Shown here in pieces: positions 1 through 8,783 of a stretch of 64,000 bases of DNA. Under the pieces are notes generated by a model that saw only the letters and a program-made list of their open reading frames with translations, was not told where the DNA came from and made no database searches. Location of the stretch: positions 41,688 through 105,687 of the forward strand of contig CAYZXD010000003.1 of NCBI GenBank assembly GCA_964482325.1, given 5' to 3'. Each line of letters opens with the position of its first letter. The stretch's first letter is position 1. A program made the translations under genes and the position numbers. The DNA comes from CAYZJV01 sp964482325. Lineage in GTDB: Bacteria > Spirochaetota > Spirochaetia > Sphaerochaetales > Sphaerochaetaceae.

Positions 1-932
1 CAAACAATGAGATTCTTCGATTCTGTCGTTCCTTCATGACGGAACTCCAGAAGTATATCGGTCCCCACACGGATGTTCCCGCTGGTGATATCGGCGTTGG
101 TGGTCGTGAAATCGGATTTTTGTATGGACAGTACAAACGACTTCGTGATGAGAATACCGGTGTACTGACCGGAAAAGGTCGTAACTGGGGAGGTTCTCTT
201 ATTCGTCCTGAAGCGACCGGCTTTGGAACCATGTACTTTGCCGATGAGATGGTGAAGGCACATGGTGATACGATGGAAGGGAAGCGGATTTCCGTCTCCG
301 GATTTGGAAATGTTGCCTGGGGTGCTGTGATGAAGGCTACTGAACTTGGCGCAAAAGTGGTTGCGATCAGTGGTCCCGATGGATATGTGCTTGATGAGGA
401 CGGAGTAAATACACAGGAAAAGTGGGATTACATGGTTCAGCTGCGCACTTCCAACAATGACGTGGTTGCTCCCTATGCAGCAAAATTCGGCGCAAAGTTC
501 TTTGCGGGAAAGAAGCCTTGGGAAGTCCCGGTGGATATGGCGTTCCCCTGTGCCATTCAGAACGAATTATCACTTGACGATGCGAAGAAGCTGGTTGAGA
601 ATGGCGTGAAGTATGTTGTGGAAACATCGAATATGGGATGTACTGCAGAAGCAGCCGCCTATATCATTGAAAAGAAGATTCCATTCGGTCCTGGAAAGGC
701 TGCTAATGCTGGTGGCGTTGCGGTCTCAGGACTTGAGATGTCGCAGAATGCTATGAAGCTCAGTTGGGATTCTGCTGAGGTTGATGAGAAATTGAAAGGC
801 ATCATGAAGAATATTCATGCTGCATGTGTTGCCCATGGAACCGATGCTGACGGCTACATCAATTACGCGAAAGGTGCAAACATCGCTGGTTTTAAGAAGG
901 TTGCTGACGCTATGCTGGATCTTGGGTATTAA
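1..932 (+). CDS. gdhA: Glutamate dehydrogenase, 5'-truncated by the window edge
   Basis: The open frame runs from the first bases of the window (codons begin at base 3), so the true start lies upstream; the first visible ATG at 36 is internal. About 310 C-terminal residues are present of a roughly 450-residue family. Visible motifs are the substrate-domain stretch PAGDIGVGGREIGFL, then GGSLIRPEATGFG, and the Rossmann segment GFGNVAWGAV of the nucleotide-binding domain. The enzyme interconverts 2-oxoglutarate plus ammonia and glutamate. The sequence type matches the hexameric, usually NADP-dependent anabolic enzymes; cofactor choice is inferred from family resemblance. A strong terminator follows directly. 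Confidence 0.95.
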   Translation, partial: NNEILRFCRSFMTELQKYIGPHTDVPAGDIGVGGREIGFLYGQYKRLRDENTGVLTGKGRNWGGSLIRPEATGFGTMYFADEMVKAHGDTMEGKRISVSGFGNVAWGAVMKATELGAKVVAISGPDGYVLDEDGVNTQEKWDYMVQLRTSNNDVVAPYAAKFGAKFFAGKKPWEVPVDMAFPCAIQNELSLDDAKKLVENGVKYVVETSNMGCTAEAAAYIIEKKIPFGPGKAANAGGVAVSGLEMSQNAMKLSWDSAEVDEKLKGIMKNIHAACVAHGTDADGYINYAKGANIAGFKKVADAMLDLGY

Positions 933-971
933 TGAGTTTTCACATCCTTGCAAAAGGGTAGGTTATGTATC

Positions 972-1013
972 AAGGTCGCTCTCTTGTACAGGGGGCGGCC
1001 TTCTTCTTTTCTT
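972..1013 (+). terminator. Rho-independent terminator of gdhA
   Basis: A 12-bp stem (972-983 with 991-1002, including G-U pairs) closes a 7-base loop and is followed by the pyrimidine run CTTCTTTTCTT. It lies 39 bases after the gdhA stop codon. Confidence 0.8.
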
Positions 1014-1112
1014 GGGAAAACTATTGTTTGCAGCAGGGAAAAATAGGCGAAAAAACCATACAGATATAAGACAATTCTGCTCATATGAATATACCATAAG
1101 AATTATATATAT

Positions 1113-1160
1113 ACGCTATATATAGTGTTGTGATAAGGTAAATAACGCTAAATATCCCTA
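1113..1160 (+). promoter_or_regulatory. Pair of NrdR-box-like sites upstream of nrdJ
   Basis: The first site, 1113-1128, reads ACGCTATATATAGTGT and matches the NrdR consensus acaCwAtATaTwGtgt at nearly every position. A second, half-degenerate copy starts at 1145 (ACGCTAAATAT), 32 bases downstream, about three helical turns. NrdR boxes typically occur as such pairs in front of ribonucleotide reductase genes. The second copy has lost its right half. The rest of the 933-1244 gap holds only the gdhA terminator and AT-rich sequence; I see no cobalamin riboswitch. Confidence 0.65.
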
Positions 1161-1244
1161 TTTTAACCTTGCTTCATGCATCCTTATATGCTATCGTGGT
1201 TCCAGCAAATACAATAATAATCAGATATAGTGAGGGTTGGTAAA

Positions 1245-3758
1245 GTGACCACGAAAAAAAACACACTTACGCCATTAGGGCGTAAGATATTCTTGGACAG
1301 ATATGCGTTAAAAGATGGAAAGAAGGATACCTTGCGTGTCGGGGATCTTGTCGTTGCTGTGAGCAATGTCCAGACCGGCCAGCGGGAAATCGGTACAATT
1401 TCCACTATTGACGGTGATGCAGTGGTCGTGACGCTTGAAGATGGAACTGAGATCAGGACCACCCGGGATCATGTTGATAAACCCATTGAAACGGAACCGG
1501 GCCAGATGCTTTCACGTGTAGCGAAAGGAATTTCCTCTCAGGAGGGGACAAAAGTCCGTTCGAACTGGGAGCAAGAATTCAACTGGCTTCTTGAAGATTG
1601 GAAATTTGTGCCGGGCGGAAGGATTCTCACCGGTGCCGGAACCGATCAGAATCTCACCTATTTCAACTGTTATGTAATCCCTTCTCCCAAGGACAGCAGA
1701 GGAGGAATTATTGCCTCTCTCGGCCAGATGACCGAAATCATGAGCCGGGGAGGTGGTGTGGGCATGAACCTCTCATCACTTAGACCGCGCCATGCCTATG
1801 TGAAAGGCGTGAATGGCCGATCAAGTGGTTCGGTTTCCTGGGGGGCTTTGTTCAGCTTTGTCACTGGGTTGATCGAGCAGGGAGGATCACGCAGAGGAGC
1901 TCTTATGCTCATTCTGAACGTTTGGCATCCCGATATCCTGGATTTTATCAACAGCAAACGTGAAATGGACAAGATCGTTAATGCAAATATCAGTGTGGGA
2001 ATTACTGATGCATTCATGGATGCGGTCCGTGCCGACGAAGAGTGGACAACCTATTTTCCCGATACTTCAGACCCTGAATACAACGAGCTGTGGGATGGTG
2101 ATATCGACCGGTGGAAATCTCTGGGAAAGCAGGTAATACCCTACCAGACTGTTAAGGCAAAAGAGATCTGGAATGCCATCATTGAGAGTGCGTGGGCTTC
2201 GGCGGAACCGGGAGTATTCTTTGTCGATCGTTATAATAGTATGTCAAACTCCTGGTATTACAGCAGTATTCAGTGTACCAATCCCTGTGGAGAACAAGGA
2301 TTGCCCCCATGGGGTGTATGCAATCTGGGGTCGATCAATCTTTCCCGGTTTGTGAAGAATCATAAGGTGCTCTGGGATGAGCTTGGGCGTACGGTAAGAG
2401 GGGCAGTTCGATTCCTTGATGACGTAATTGATGATACGCCCTACTTCTATGAAGAGAACCGCGAACGGCAGCAATCTGAACGTCGTATCGGATTGGGAAC
2501 CATGGGTCTTGCCGATATGCTGATCAAGATGGAATTGGCCTATGGAAGTGATCAGTCAATTTCGTTTATTGATGAGCTCTACCGATTTATCTGTGTGGAA
2601 GCATATAGCGCCAGTGCTGATTTGGCAGCGGAAAAAGGTTCGTTCCCCTTATTTGATGCGGAAAAATTCCTGCAAAGTGGATTTATGCGTCAGATGCCCG
2701 AGGAAATTCGTACACAAATAGCAAAAAAGGGAATCAGAAACGTTACGTTACTGACGCAAGCACCGACTGGGACCACCGGTACTATGGTAGGAACGAGTAC
2801 GGGCATTGAGCCGTATTATTTCTGGGAATGGGAACGGGTTGGTCGAATGGGATCGAACATTGAGCGTGTGGCGGTCTACGATGAATGGGTAAAGGCGAAT
2901 CCCGGGAAAGAAAAACCTGACTTCTTTGTCTCAGCAATGGATTTAGCTCCCGAAGGTCATGTCCGGGTTCAGGCTGCAATCCAGCGATGGGTTGATTCAA
3001 GTATTTCGAAAACTGGTAATACTCCTGCAGACTATACGGTGGAACAGACTGGTAATCTGTATGAACTTTTATACGATCTTGGCTGCAAAGGTGGAACCAC
3101 CTACCGAGATGGTTCGCGTGATACTCAGGTACTCATTGCCAAAGCCAAGGAGAAAGAGAAGGAAAAAGAGGCTGAAATTGCTGCAAAATTTGTAGCAGAA
3201 GAACCAAAATCCCGTATCCGATCCAAGGTATTACATGGAACTACCTATCGAAAAGCAACTCCTATCGGCACTGCATACATCACCGTGAACTCCGATGGAG
3301 GGGCGTACGGTGAGCCGTTTGAGGTATTCATCAATGTGGCAAAGGTCGGGTCCGATGTTTCAGCGGATGCTGAGGGGCTTGGTCGTCTCATCAGCCTTAT
3401 TCTGCGCATGCCGAGTCCTCTTACTCCCCGTCAGCGTGCACAGTCGGTAATTGCTCAGCTGAGAGGAATCGGATCGGGTCGGCCGATGGGCTTTGGGAAA
3501 AATCGGGTTATGAGTCTCCCTGATGCCGTAGCTCAGGTGCTTGAAGAGCATATCGGTATGGAGTCAGATGAGTCAGGGTATCCCCAGCTCCCCGATGAGG
3601 ATGATGCAGATATTGTTGCAAAGCAGTTTGATCTCGGTCTCGCTGCGGAAGTTGCGCCGAGTGTTACTCCCGATATCTGTCCGGTGTGCGGAAATGTCAC
3701 CTTTGTGAATATTGAGGGGTGCAAAAAATGCTTTTCCTGTGGACACAGTGAGTGCTGA
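1245..3758 (+). CDS. nrdJ: Adenosylcobalamin-dependent (class II) ribonucleoside-diphosphate reductase
   Basis: Converts ribonucleotides to deoxyribonucleotides with a B12-generated thiyl radical, so no oxygen is needed. The 837-residue protein shows the glycyl/thiyl barrel motifs NPCGEQGLPPWGVCNLGSINLS and, later, LTQAPTGTTGTMVGTSTGIEP. It ends in a cysteine cluster (CPVCGN...CKKCFSCGHSEC) that fits the redox-active, zinc-ribbon-like tail of this family. I prefer the GTG at 1245 because GAGGG at 1232-1236 sits 8 bases upstream; the in-frame GTG at 1230 would overlap that ribosome site. NrdR-type boxes upstream suggest repression when dNTPs are plentiful. Confidence 0.93.
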   Translation: MTTKKNTLTPLGRKIFLDRYALKDGKKDTLRVGDLVVAVSNVQTGQREIGTISTIDGDAVVVTLEDGTEIRTTRDHVDKPIETEPGQMLSRVAKGISSQEGTKVRSNWEQEFNWLLEDWKFVPGGRILTGAGTDQNLTYFNCYVIPSPKDSRGGIIASLGQMTEIMSRGGGVGMNLSSLRPRHAYVKGVNGRSSGSVSWGALFSFVTGLIEQGGSRRGALMLILNVWHPDILDFINSKREMDKIVNANISVGITDAFMDAVRADEEWTTYFPDTSDPEYNELWDGDIDRWKSLGKQVIPYQTVKAKEIWNAIIESAWASAEPGVFFVDRYNSMSNSWYYSSIQCTNPCGEQGLPPWGVCNLGSINLSRFVKNHKVLWDELGRTVRGAVRFLDDVIDDTPYFYEENRERQQSERRIGLGTMGLADMLIKMELAYGSDQSISFIDELYRFICVEAYSASADLAAEKGSFPLFDAEKFLQSGFMRQMPEEIRTQIAKKGIRNVTLLTQAPTGTTGTMVGTSTGIEPYYFWEWERVGRMGSNIERVAVYDEWVKANPGKEKPDFFVSAMDLAPEGHVRVQAAIQRWVDSSISKTGNTPADYTVEQTGNLYELLYDLGCKGGTTYRDGSRDTQVLIAKAKEKEKEKEAEIAAKFVAEEPKSRIRSKVLHGTTYRKATPIGTAYITVNSDGGAYGEPFEVFINVAKVGSDVSADAEGLGRLISLILRMPSPLTPRQRAQSVIAQLRGIGSGRPMGFGKNRVMSLPDAVAQVLEEHIGMESDESGYPQLPDEDDADIVAKQFDLGLAAEVAPSVTPDICPVCGNVTFVNIEGCKKCFSCGHSEC

Positions 3759-3774
3759 CAATTACATATAAAAG

Positions 3775-5016
3775 ATGAAAATAGAAAAGTCCTCCCGTCA
3801 TACGGCGGGAGGTTCATACCGATCTCTGGATCGAAATATTCATATTCTCTTTATTGCCCGGATCATCAATCGATTCGGTGATTTTGTGCAGATGCTGCTC
3901 GTCCTCATTCTGACGCTGTCGATTGGTATGGATGAGCATCTTGCCGGATGGTTCACTACCATGACCCTTCTTGCCGGTATGCTTGGTCAATTGCTTGGAG
4001 GATTTGCCGCAGATCGATACCCGAGAACCTCAGTGATGGTGAGCTGTCAGTTGATAGTCGCTCTGTTGTACATTATCTGCGGGTTGCTTGTTGGATCGCA
4101 GGCGATGGTGGTAGCGGTTTTAATTCTTGTTTCGGCTCCATTTCGCGGCGCTACCTGGCCCGTCTCACACGCACTGATAGCTGATTTCTCCCATGGAGAG
4201 ATGGAACGTGCCCGCGCATTTTCTCTGTTGTATCTGGGATCAAATATCGGAGTTGCCGTAGGTCCTCTGGTTGCTGCATTCCTCTTTTCACGAAATCTTC
4301 CCCTTCTGTTTCTTATCTCTGCCCTGACGCTGGTGCTTTCCGCATCGCTGCTGGGGTTTTTCCTCCCGAAGCAGCGGCAGAAAGAAGCCCCGGACGGTCA
4401 GAGTGCTACCGATGTTACTACCGTCTCTTTGTGGAACCTGTTCTTTTCGAACCGTATGCTGTTGCTCTATCTCATAGCTTTCATTTTGTATAACCTGATC
4501 TATGTACAACATTCCTTCGCACTTCCATTGCAGATGAACCAGCTGTTTGGATCGCTTATCGGACCTGAGCGGTATGGATGGATTATGACGGTCAATGCCG
4601 TTACTGTTTTGCTTATGACTGCCTTTGTGACACGATGGACGCTCACCTGGTCCCGGTCGGTGAATATGGCTCTGGGTATGGTGTTCTACGTAATCGGGTT
4701 TGGGGTATATGCGTTCTGTTCTTCGTTTGCTCTCTTCCTTGCGGCGACGTTTATCTGGACCATCGGGGAGATTCTTCTGGCTACTAATGGGAACGTATTT
4801 GTCAATCAGCATGCCCCGGCTTCACATCGGGGGAGATTTAATTCCATCGTAAGTGTAAGCATGGGGTTCGGCTCTTCTATCGGTCCTGCCCTTGGCGGGC
4901 TGCTGCTTTCTGTCGCGTCATTCAGAACCCTCTGGTTGGGTGCGGTTTTGGTTGCTGGAATCATCGGATTATTATTTATCAGACTGCGGATACTGGTGAT
5001 TCGTTCTTCGCAGTAA
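3775..5016 (+). CDS. Major facilitator superfamily transporter
   Basis: A 413-residue, very hydrophobic protein with about twelve predicted membrane spans. The loop after the second span carries GGFAADRYPRTS, which matches the MFS loop 2-3 signature (G-x3-D-R-x-x-R). Such proteins move small molecules with a proton or ion gradient. The overall type resembles drug or metabolite exporters, but the substrate cannot be read from sequence. The start is uncertain: no ribosome-binding site precedes the ATG at 3775, and a strong hairpin (3791-3812) lies in the first codons. The gene follows nrdJ by 16 bases and may be partly co-transcribed with it. Confidence 0.8.
   Translation: MKIEKSSRHTAGGSYRSLDRNIHILFIARIINRFGDFVQMLLVLILTLSIGMDEHLAGWFTTMTLLAGMLGQLLGGFAADRYPRTSVMVSCQLIVALLYIICGLLVGSQAMVVAVLILVSAPFRGATWPVSHALIADFSHGEMERARAFSLLYLGSNIGVAVGPLVAAFLFSRNLPLLFLISALTLVLSASLLGFFLPKQRQKEAPDGQSATDVTTVSLWNLFFSNRMLLLYLIAFILYNLIYVQHSFALPLQMNQLFGSLIGPERYGWIMTVNAVTVLLMTAFVTRWTLTWSRSVNMALGMVFYVIGFGVYAFCSSFALFLAATFIWTIGEILLATNGNVFVNQHAPASHRGRFNSIVSVSMGFGSSIGPALGGLLLSVASFRTLWLGAVLVAGIIGLLFIRLRILVIRSSQ
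3791..3812 (+). other. Strong hairpin inside the first codons of the MFS gene
   Basis: CCTCCCGTC (3791-3799) pairs with GGCGGGAGG (3804-3812) around an ATAC loop. There is no T-run after it, so it is a poor terminator. Its 3' arm contains GGGAGG, a good Shine-Dalgarno core that would be hidden when the hairpin forms, though no ATG lies at the right distance downstream. Confidence 0.55.
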
Positions 5017-5064
5017 ATCATTATTTCTCTTGCGATAAGTCAGGTTTCTCACGATGCAGAAAGG

Positions 5065-5093
5065 TTGCAAACACCCCTGTATTGCGTTATAGT
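5065..5093 (+). promoter_or_regulatory. Sigma70-type promoter of nifJ
   Basis: TTGCAA (5065-5070), a 17-base spacer, then TATAGT (5088-5093). Transcription would start near 5100, giving a leader of about 94 bases that begins almost directly with the hairpin at 5106-5124. Confidence 0.6.
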
Positions 5094-5105
5094 CAAAGGG
5101 TAGAG

Positions 5106-5124
5106 CCCTGTAGTTACTGCAGGG
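5106..5124 (+). other. Leader hairpin upstream of nifJ
   Basis: CCCTGTAG (5106-5113) pairs with CTGCAGGG (5117-5124) across a TTA loop. It could be the weak terminator of the MFS gene (only TTGTATTG follows) or a 5'-end stem-loop that stabilises nifJ mRNA, since it lies about 6 bases after the predicted start site. Confidence 0.45.
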
Positions 5125-5193
5125 TTGTATTGTGTGCAAATGGTTGTGGCCGTGTGCGGTCACAGGTAAATATTATTTCAATGGAGTGTAAAT

Positions 5194-8100
5194 ATGGGTA
5201 ACAGGAAAATGGTTACTATCGACGGCAACTCCTCTGCCGCGCACGTAGCGTACGCGTTCAGTGATGTTGCTGCGATTTATCCGATTACCCCGTCATCACC
5301 GATGGGGGAATACGCTGATTCATGGGCTAGTACGGGAAGAGAGAATCTTTTCGGCGAGAAAGTGGACATCATGGAGATGCAGTCGGAAGCCGGTGCTGCG
5401 GGAGCTGTGCATGGCTCTCTTTCTGCCGGTGCGATGACTACTACGTTCACTGCAAGTCAGGGACTGTTGTTGATGATCCCCAATATGCATAAGATTGCCG
5501 GTGAAATGCTTCCCACAGTATTTCATGTTTCCGCCCGTTCTCTTGCTGCTCAGTCGCTCTCCATTTTTGGAGACCATTCTGATGTCATGTCCTGCCGTAA
5601 TACCGGTTTTGCCATGACGGCAGCTTCGTCCATCCAGGAAACCATGGATCTTGCTTTGGTGGCACATCTGGCTACACTTAAAGCTCAGGTTCCATTCCTC
5701 TCCTTCTTTGATGGTTTCAGAACTTCTCACGAAGTGCAGAAAGTTGAAGAGATCTCATATGATGATATGAAGGGTCTTGTGGAACCCCAGTATATTGAGC
5801 AGTTCCGTGATCGGGCACAGCGTCCTGAAAAACCACGGCTCAAAGTGGCTGCACAGAATGAAGATGTCTATTTCCAGGGACGTGAAACGGTCAACAAATA
5901 CTATGATGCGGTTCCTGAAATTGTTCAGGAGTACATGGATAAGGTTGGCGCCCTCACTGGACGGAAATATCATCTGTTTGATTACGTTGGAGCTCCCGAT
6001 GCTGATCGTATTGTCATTGCGATGGGTAGTGCACTTGATACCTTTGCATGGACCGCAGATTATCTGAATCAGAAAGGGGAAAAAGTTGGTGTACTTAAAG
6101 TCCGACTCTACAGACCGTTTAGCGCAAAGGACTTTGTAGCGGCAATTCCCCAGTCGGTAAAGAAGATTGCAGTACTTGATCGTACCAAGGAGCCGGGATC
6201 AATTGGTGAGCCGCTTTATCTTGATGTTGTTACCGCACTTGCCCAGATGGGAAGAACTGGTATCTCAGTAATCGGTGGACGATATGGGCTTTCAAGTAAG
6301 GATTTTACTCCCACCCATGCAAAGGCTGTCTTTGATCACCTGAACGAAGGAAACTGGCATAATTTCACCGTCGGTATCACTGATGATGTCACAAATCTGA
6401 GTATCCCGGTACGGGAGAAGATTGATGTTTCTCCTGAAGGTGTAGTTTCCTGTATGTTCTGGGGTCTTGGATCCGACGGAACTGTTGGAGCTAATAAAGA
6501 TTCCATTAAGATTATCGGTGGAAACACCGACATGAATGCTCAGGCATACTTCTCCTACGATTCAAAGAAGTCGGGTGGAATTACCATCAGCCATCTCCGT
6601 TTCGGTAAGAGTTCGGTGAATATGCCATGGTTGATCGATAGTGCCGATTTCGTTGCCTGTCATAACCCGGCTTATATCGGCCGATATGATATGCTCGCTC
6701 CCTTGAAAGAAGGTGGAGTTTTCCTGTTGAACTCACAGGTTCCCACCGAAGAGGTGTTTGAGCATCTTACCGCAGCTGATCAGCAGCAGATCATTGATAA
6801 GAAGATCAGATTCTATAATATCAATGCACTCAATATCGCCGATAAGGTGGGATTGGGGACTCGTATCAATACGGTCATGCAGGCTGCATTCTTCAAGATT
6901 TCCGGTATTTTCCCTGAAAAAGAGGCTATTGATCTTATCAAGAATGCGATCAAGAAAACCTTCGGACGTAAGGGTGAAGATATCGTCAAGATGAACTGGG
7001 CTGCTGTTGATGGAGCCTCCGATGCTCTTGAGGAAGTGAAGATCCCTCAGTCTATCGGGAAAGCCTATGAGCCGAAGAAGCTGATTGCTGATGATGCTGA
7101 TGATTATGCTAAGGATATTATTGAGCCGATCATGCATTTAAAAGGCAATGATATCCCGGTCTCGAAAATGTCCTTCGATGGAACGCTTCCCACCAATACC
7201 GCACGTCTTGAGAAGCGGGGAGTCGCTCCATTCATTCCCCATTGGATCAGTGACAATTGTATTCAGTGTAACCAGTGTGTGCAGTCCTGTCCTCATGCTG
7301 CTATCAGAGCAAAGCAGATTGATCCCAAGGATCTGGAACAGGCTCCTGAAAGCTTTACGACGCTTAAATCTAACACGAAGAATGATCGTGAACTGCGATT
7401 CAAAATTCAGGTATATCCTGAAGATTGTCAGGGATGTGGCGTCTGTATCGAAACCTGTCCTTCCAAGGAGAAGTCTCTCAAGTTCAGTCCGATTGATGTG
7501 GAACGCAAAGCAGGTGAGACTACCAATGCTGAATTCTTTGATGCACTTCCCGATGATGTCACAGACGGTGTTTCTATCAACACCCTGAAAGGAATGCAGT
7601 TCAAGAAACCGCTATTCGAGTTCTCCGGTGCTTGTGCAGGTTGTGGAGAAACTCCCTATGTCAAGCTTGTGTCGCAGATTTGCGGTGAGCGGATGATTGT
7701 GGCTAATGCTACCGGTTGTTCTTCCATCTATGGAGGAACCTTCCCCACCACACCTTATGCCCAGCGAAGAGATGGACGTGGTCCTGCATGGGGAAATTCC
7801 CTGTTCGAGGACAATGCCGAATATGGTTTGGGAATGCGTCTTGCTGTTGAATCAAACCGCAGACAGTTACGGGCTAATATAGATCGACTGCTTGCAGCAG
7901 GAACCACCGATGCACTCAAGGCTGCTCTCGAAAAGAATATTGAGCTCTGGGCTGATAAAACTGAAGACTCAATTACCGCACAGAACGAGACACAGGCTCT
8001 GCTTGATGATGCACTGAAGGCTGCCGACAGCGATGAAGCAAAGAGTGCTCTGAAAAAAATCATCGAACTGAAAGATTATTTCTCTGAGAAGGATGTCTGG

Positions 8101-8727
8101 ATCTTTGGTGGTGATGGATGGGCCTATGATATCGGGTATGGTGGTGTAGACCACGTAGTTGCCTCAGGAAAGAATGTGAATCTTCTCGTTCTCGATACGG
8201 AAGTCTACTCCAACACGGGTGGACAGGCTTCCAAGGCAACACCGATTGCTGCAGTTGCGAAGTTTGCCAATGCCGGAAAGCAGATGGGAAAGAAGAGCAT
8301 GGGTCTTATGATGATGACCTATGGTCATGTCTATGTTGCCTCTATTTCTCTTGGTGCAAATCGCCTCCATGCGCAGAAGGCATTACAGGAAGCTGTTGCA
8401 TATGATGGTCCTTCCATTATTTTCTGCTATGCTCCTTGTATCAACCACGGTATCAACATGATGAAGAGTCAGGTTGAAGAGAAGCTTGCTGTTGATGTAG
8501 GTTACTGGCCGCTGTTCCGGTACAACCCGAGCCTTGAAGAAGGCAAACGATTCTCCTGGGATACCAAAGAGGTCAAGGGTGATTATCAGGAGTTTATTAA
8601 GAGTGAGAGACGTTACTCATCACTGTATAAAACAAACCCTGATAAGGCAGAAGAACTGTTCAAGCTTGCCGAAGAAGATGCCAAGCGAAGAATGGCTGTC
8701 TACAAAAATGTGGGAGAACTCATGTAG
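5194..8727 (+). CDS. nifJ: Pyruvate:ferredoxin (flavodoxin) oxidoreductase
   Basis: Oxidises pyruvate with CoA to acetyl-CoA, CO2 and reduced ferredoxin, the central electron source for H2 in anaerobes. At 1177 residues it is the full-length single-chain form. The N-terminus has YPITPSSPMGEYAD of the pyrimidine-binding domain. Two 4Fe-4S motifs follow (CIQCNQCVQSCP and CQGCGVCIETCP, around residues 690 and 745), then CAGCGETPY near the third cluster. The thiamine-diphosphate motif GDGWAYDIG and NTGGQASKATP lie near residues 970-1010. GGAG sits 7 bases before the ATG. The hydrogenase genes at 53.7-58.8 kb are a plausible ferredoxin sink. Confidence 0.97.
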   Translation: MGNRKMVTIDGNSSAAHVAYAFSDVAAIYPITPSSPMGEYADSWASTGRENLFGEKVDIMEMQSEAGAAGAVHGSLSAGAMTTTFTASQGLLLMIPNMHKIAGEMLPTVFHVSARSLAAQSLSIFGDHSDVMSCRNTGFAMTAASSIQETMDLALVAHLATLKAQVPFLSFFDGFRTSHEVQKVEEISYDDMKGLVEPQYIEQFRDRAQRPEKPRLKVAAQNEDVYFQGRETVNKYYDAVPEIVQEYMDKVGALTGRKYHLFDYVGAPDADRIVIAMGSALDTFAWTADYLNQKGEKVGVLKVRLYRPFSAKDFVAAIPQSVKKIAVLDRTKEPGSIGEPLYLDVVTALAQMGRTGISVIGGRYGLSSKDFTPTHAKAVFDHLNEGNWHNFTVGITDDVTNLSIPVREKIDVSPEGVVSCMFWGLGSDGTVGANKDSIKIIGGNTDMNAQAYFSYDSKKSGGITISHLRFGKSSVNMPWLIDSADFVACHNPAYIGRYDMLAPLKEGGVFLLNSQVPTEEVFEHLTAADQQQIIDKKIRFYNINALNIADKVGLGTRINTVMQAAFFKISGIFPEKEAIDLIKNAIKKTFGRKGEDIVKMNWAAVDGASDALEEVKIPQSIGKAYEPKKLIADDADDYAKDIIEPIMHLKGNDIPVSKMSFDGTLPTNTARLEKRGVAPFIPHWISDNCIQCNQCVQSCPHAAIRAKQIDPKDLEQAPESFTTLKSNTKNDRELRFKIQVYPEDCQGCGVCIETCPSKEKSLKFSPIDVERKAGETTNAEFFDALPDDVTDGVSINTLKGMQFKKPLFEFSGACAGCGETPYVKLVSQICGERMIVANATGCSSIYGGTFPTTPYAQRRDGRGPAWGNSLFEDNAEYGLGMRLAVESNRRQLRANIDRLLAAGTTDALKAALEKNIELWADKTEDSITAQNETQALLDDALKAADSDEAKSALKKIIELKDYFSEKDVWIFGGDGWAYDIGYGGVDHVVASGKNVNLLVLDTEVYSNTGGQASKATPIAAVAKFANAGKQMGKKSMGLMMMTYGHVYVASISLGANRLHAQKALQEAVAYDGPSIIFCYAPCINHGINMMKSQVEEKLAVDVGYWPLFRYNPSLEEGKRFSWDTKEVKGDYQEFIKSERRYSSLYKTNPDKAEELFKLAEEDAKRRMAVYKNVGELM

Positions 8728-8751
8728 GTTCTCCGGATGCGAAGATACACT

Positions 8752-8779
8752 ATGCAGCCGCCTGAAAAGGCGGCTGTAT
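8752..8779. terminator. Terminator hairpin between convergent nifJ and nitroreductase genes
   Basis: A 12-bp stem (8752-8763 with 8768-8779) closed by a GAAA tetraloop lies 24 bases after nifJ and just before the end of the opposing gene. It can serve both strands, though neither side has a strong T-run. Confidence 0.65.
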
Positions 8780-8783
8780 GCTA

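Noticed and set aside
817..1125. Frame starting within gdhA and running through its terminator
   Set aside because: Out of frame with gdhA, interrupted by a strong terminator, no ribosome site or family resemblance.
933..1244. Cobalamin riboswitch before the B12-dependent reductase
   Set aside because: No B12-box-like or other conserved riboswitch core was found; only the gdhA terminator and NrdR-like sites are visible.
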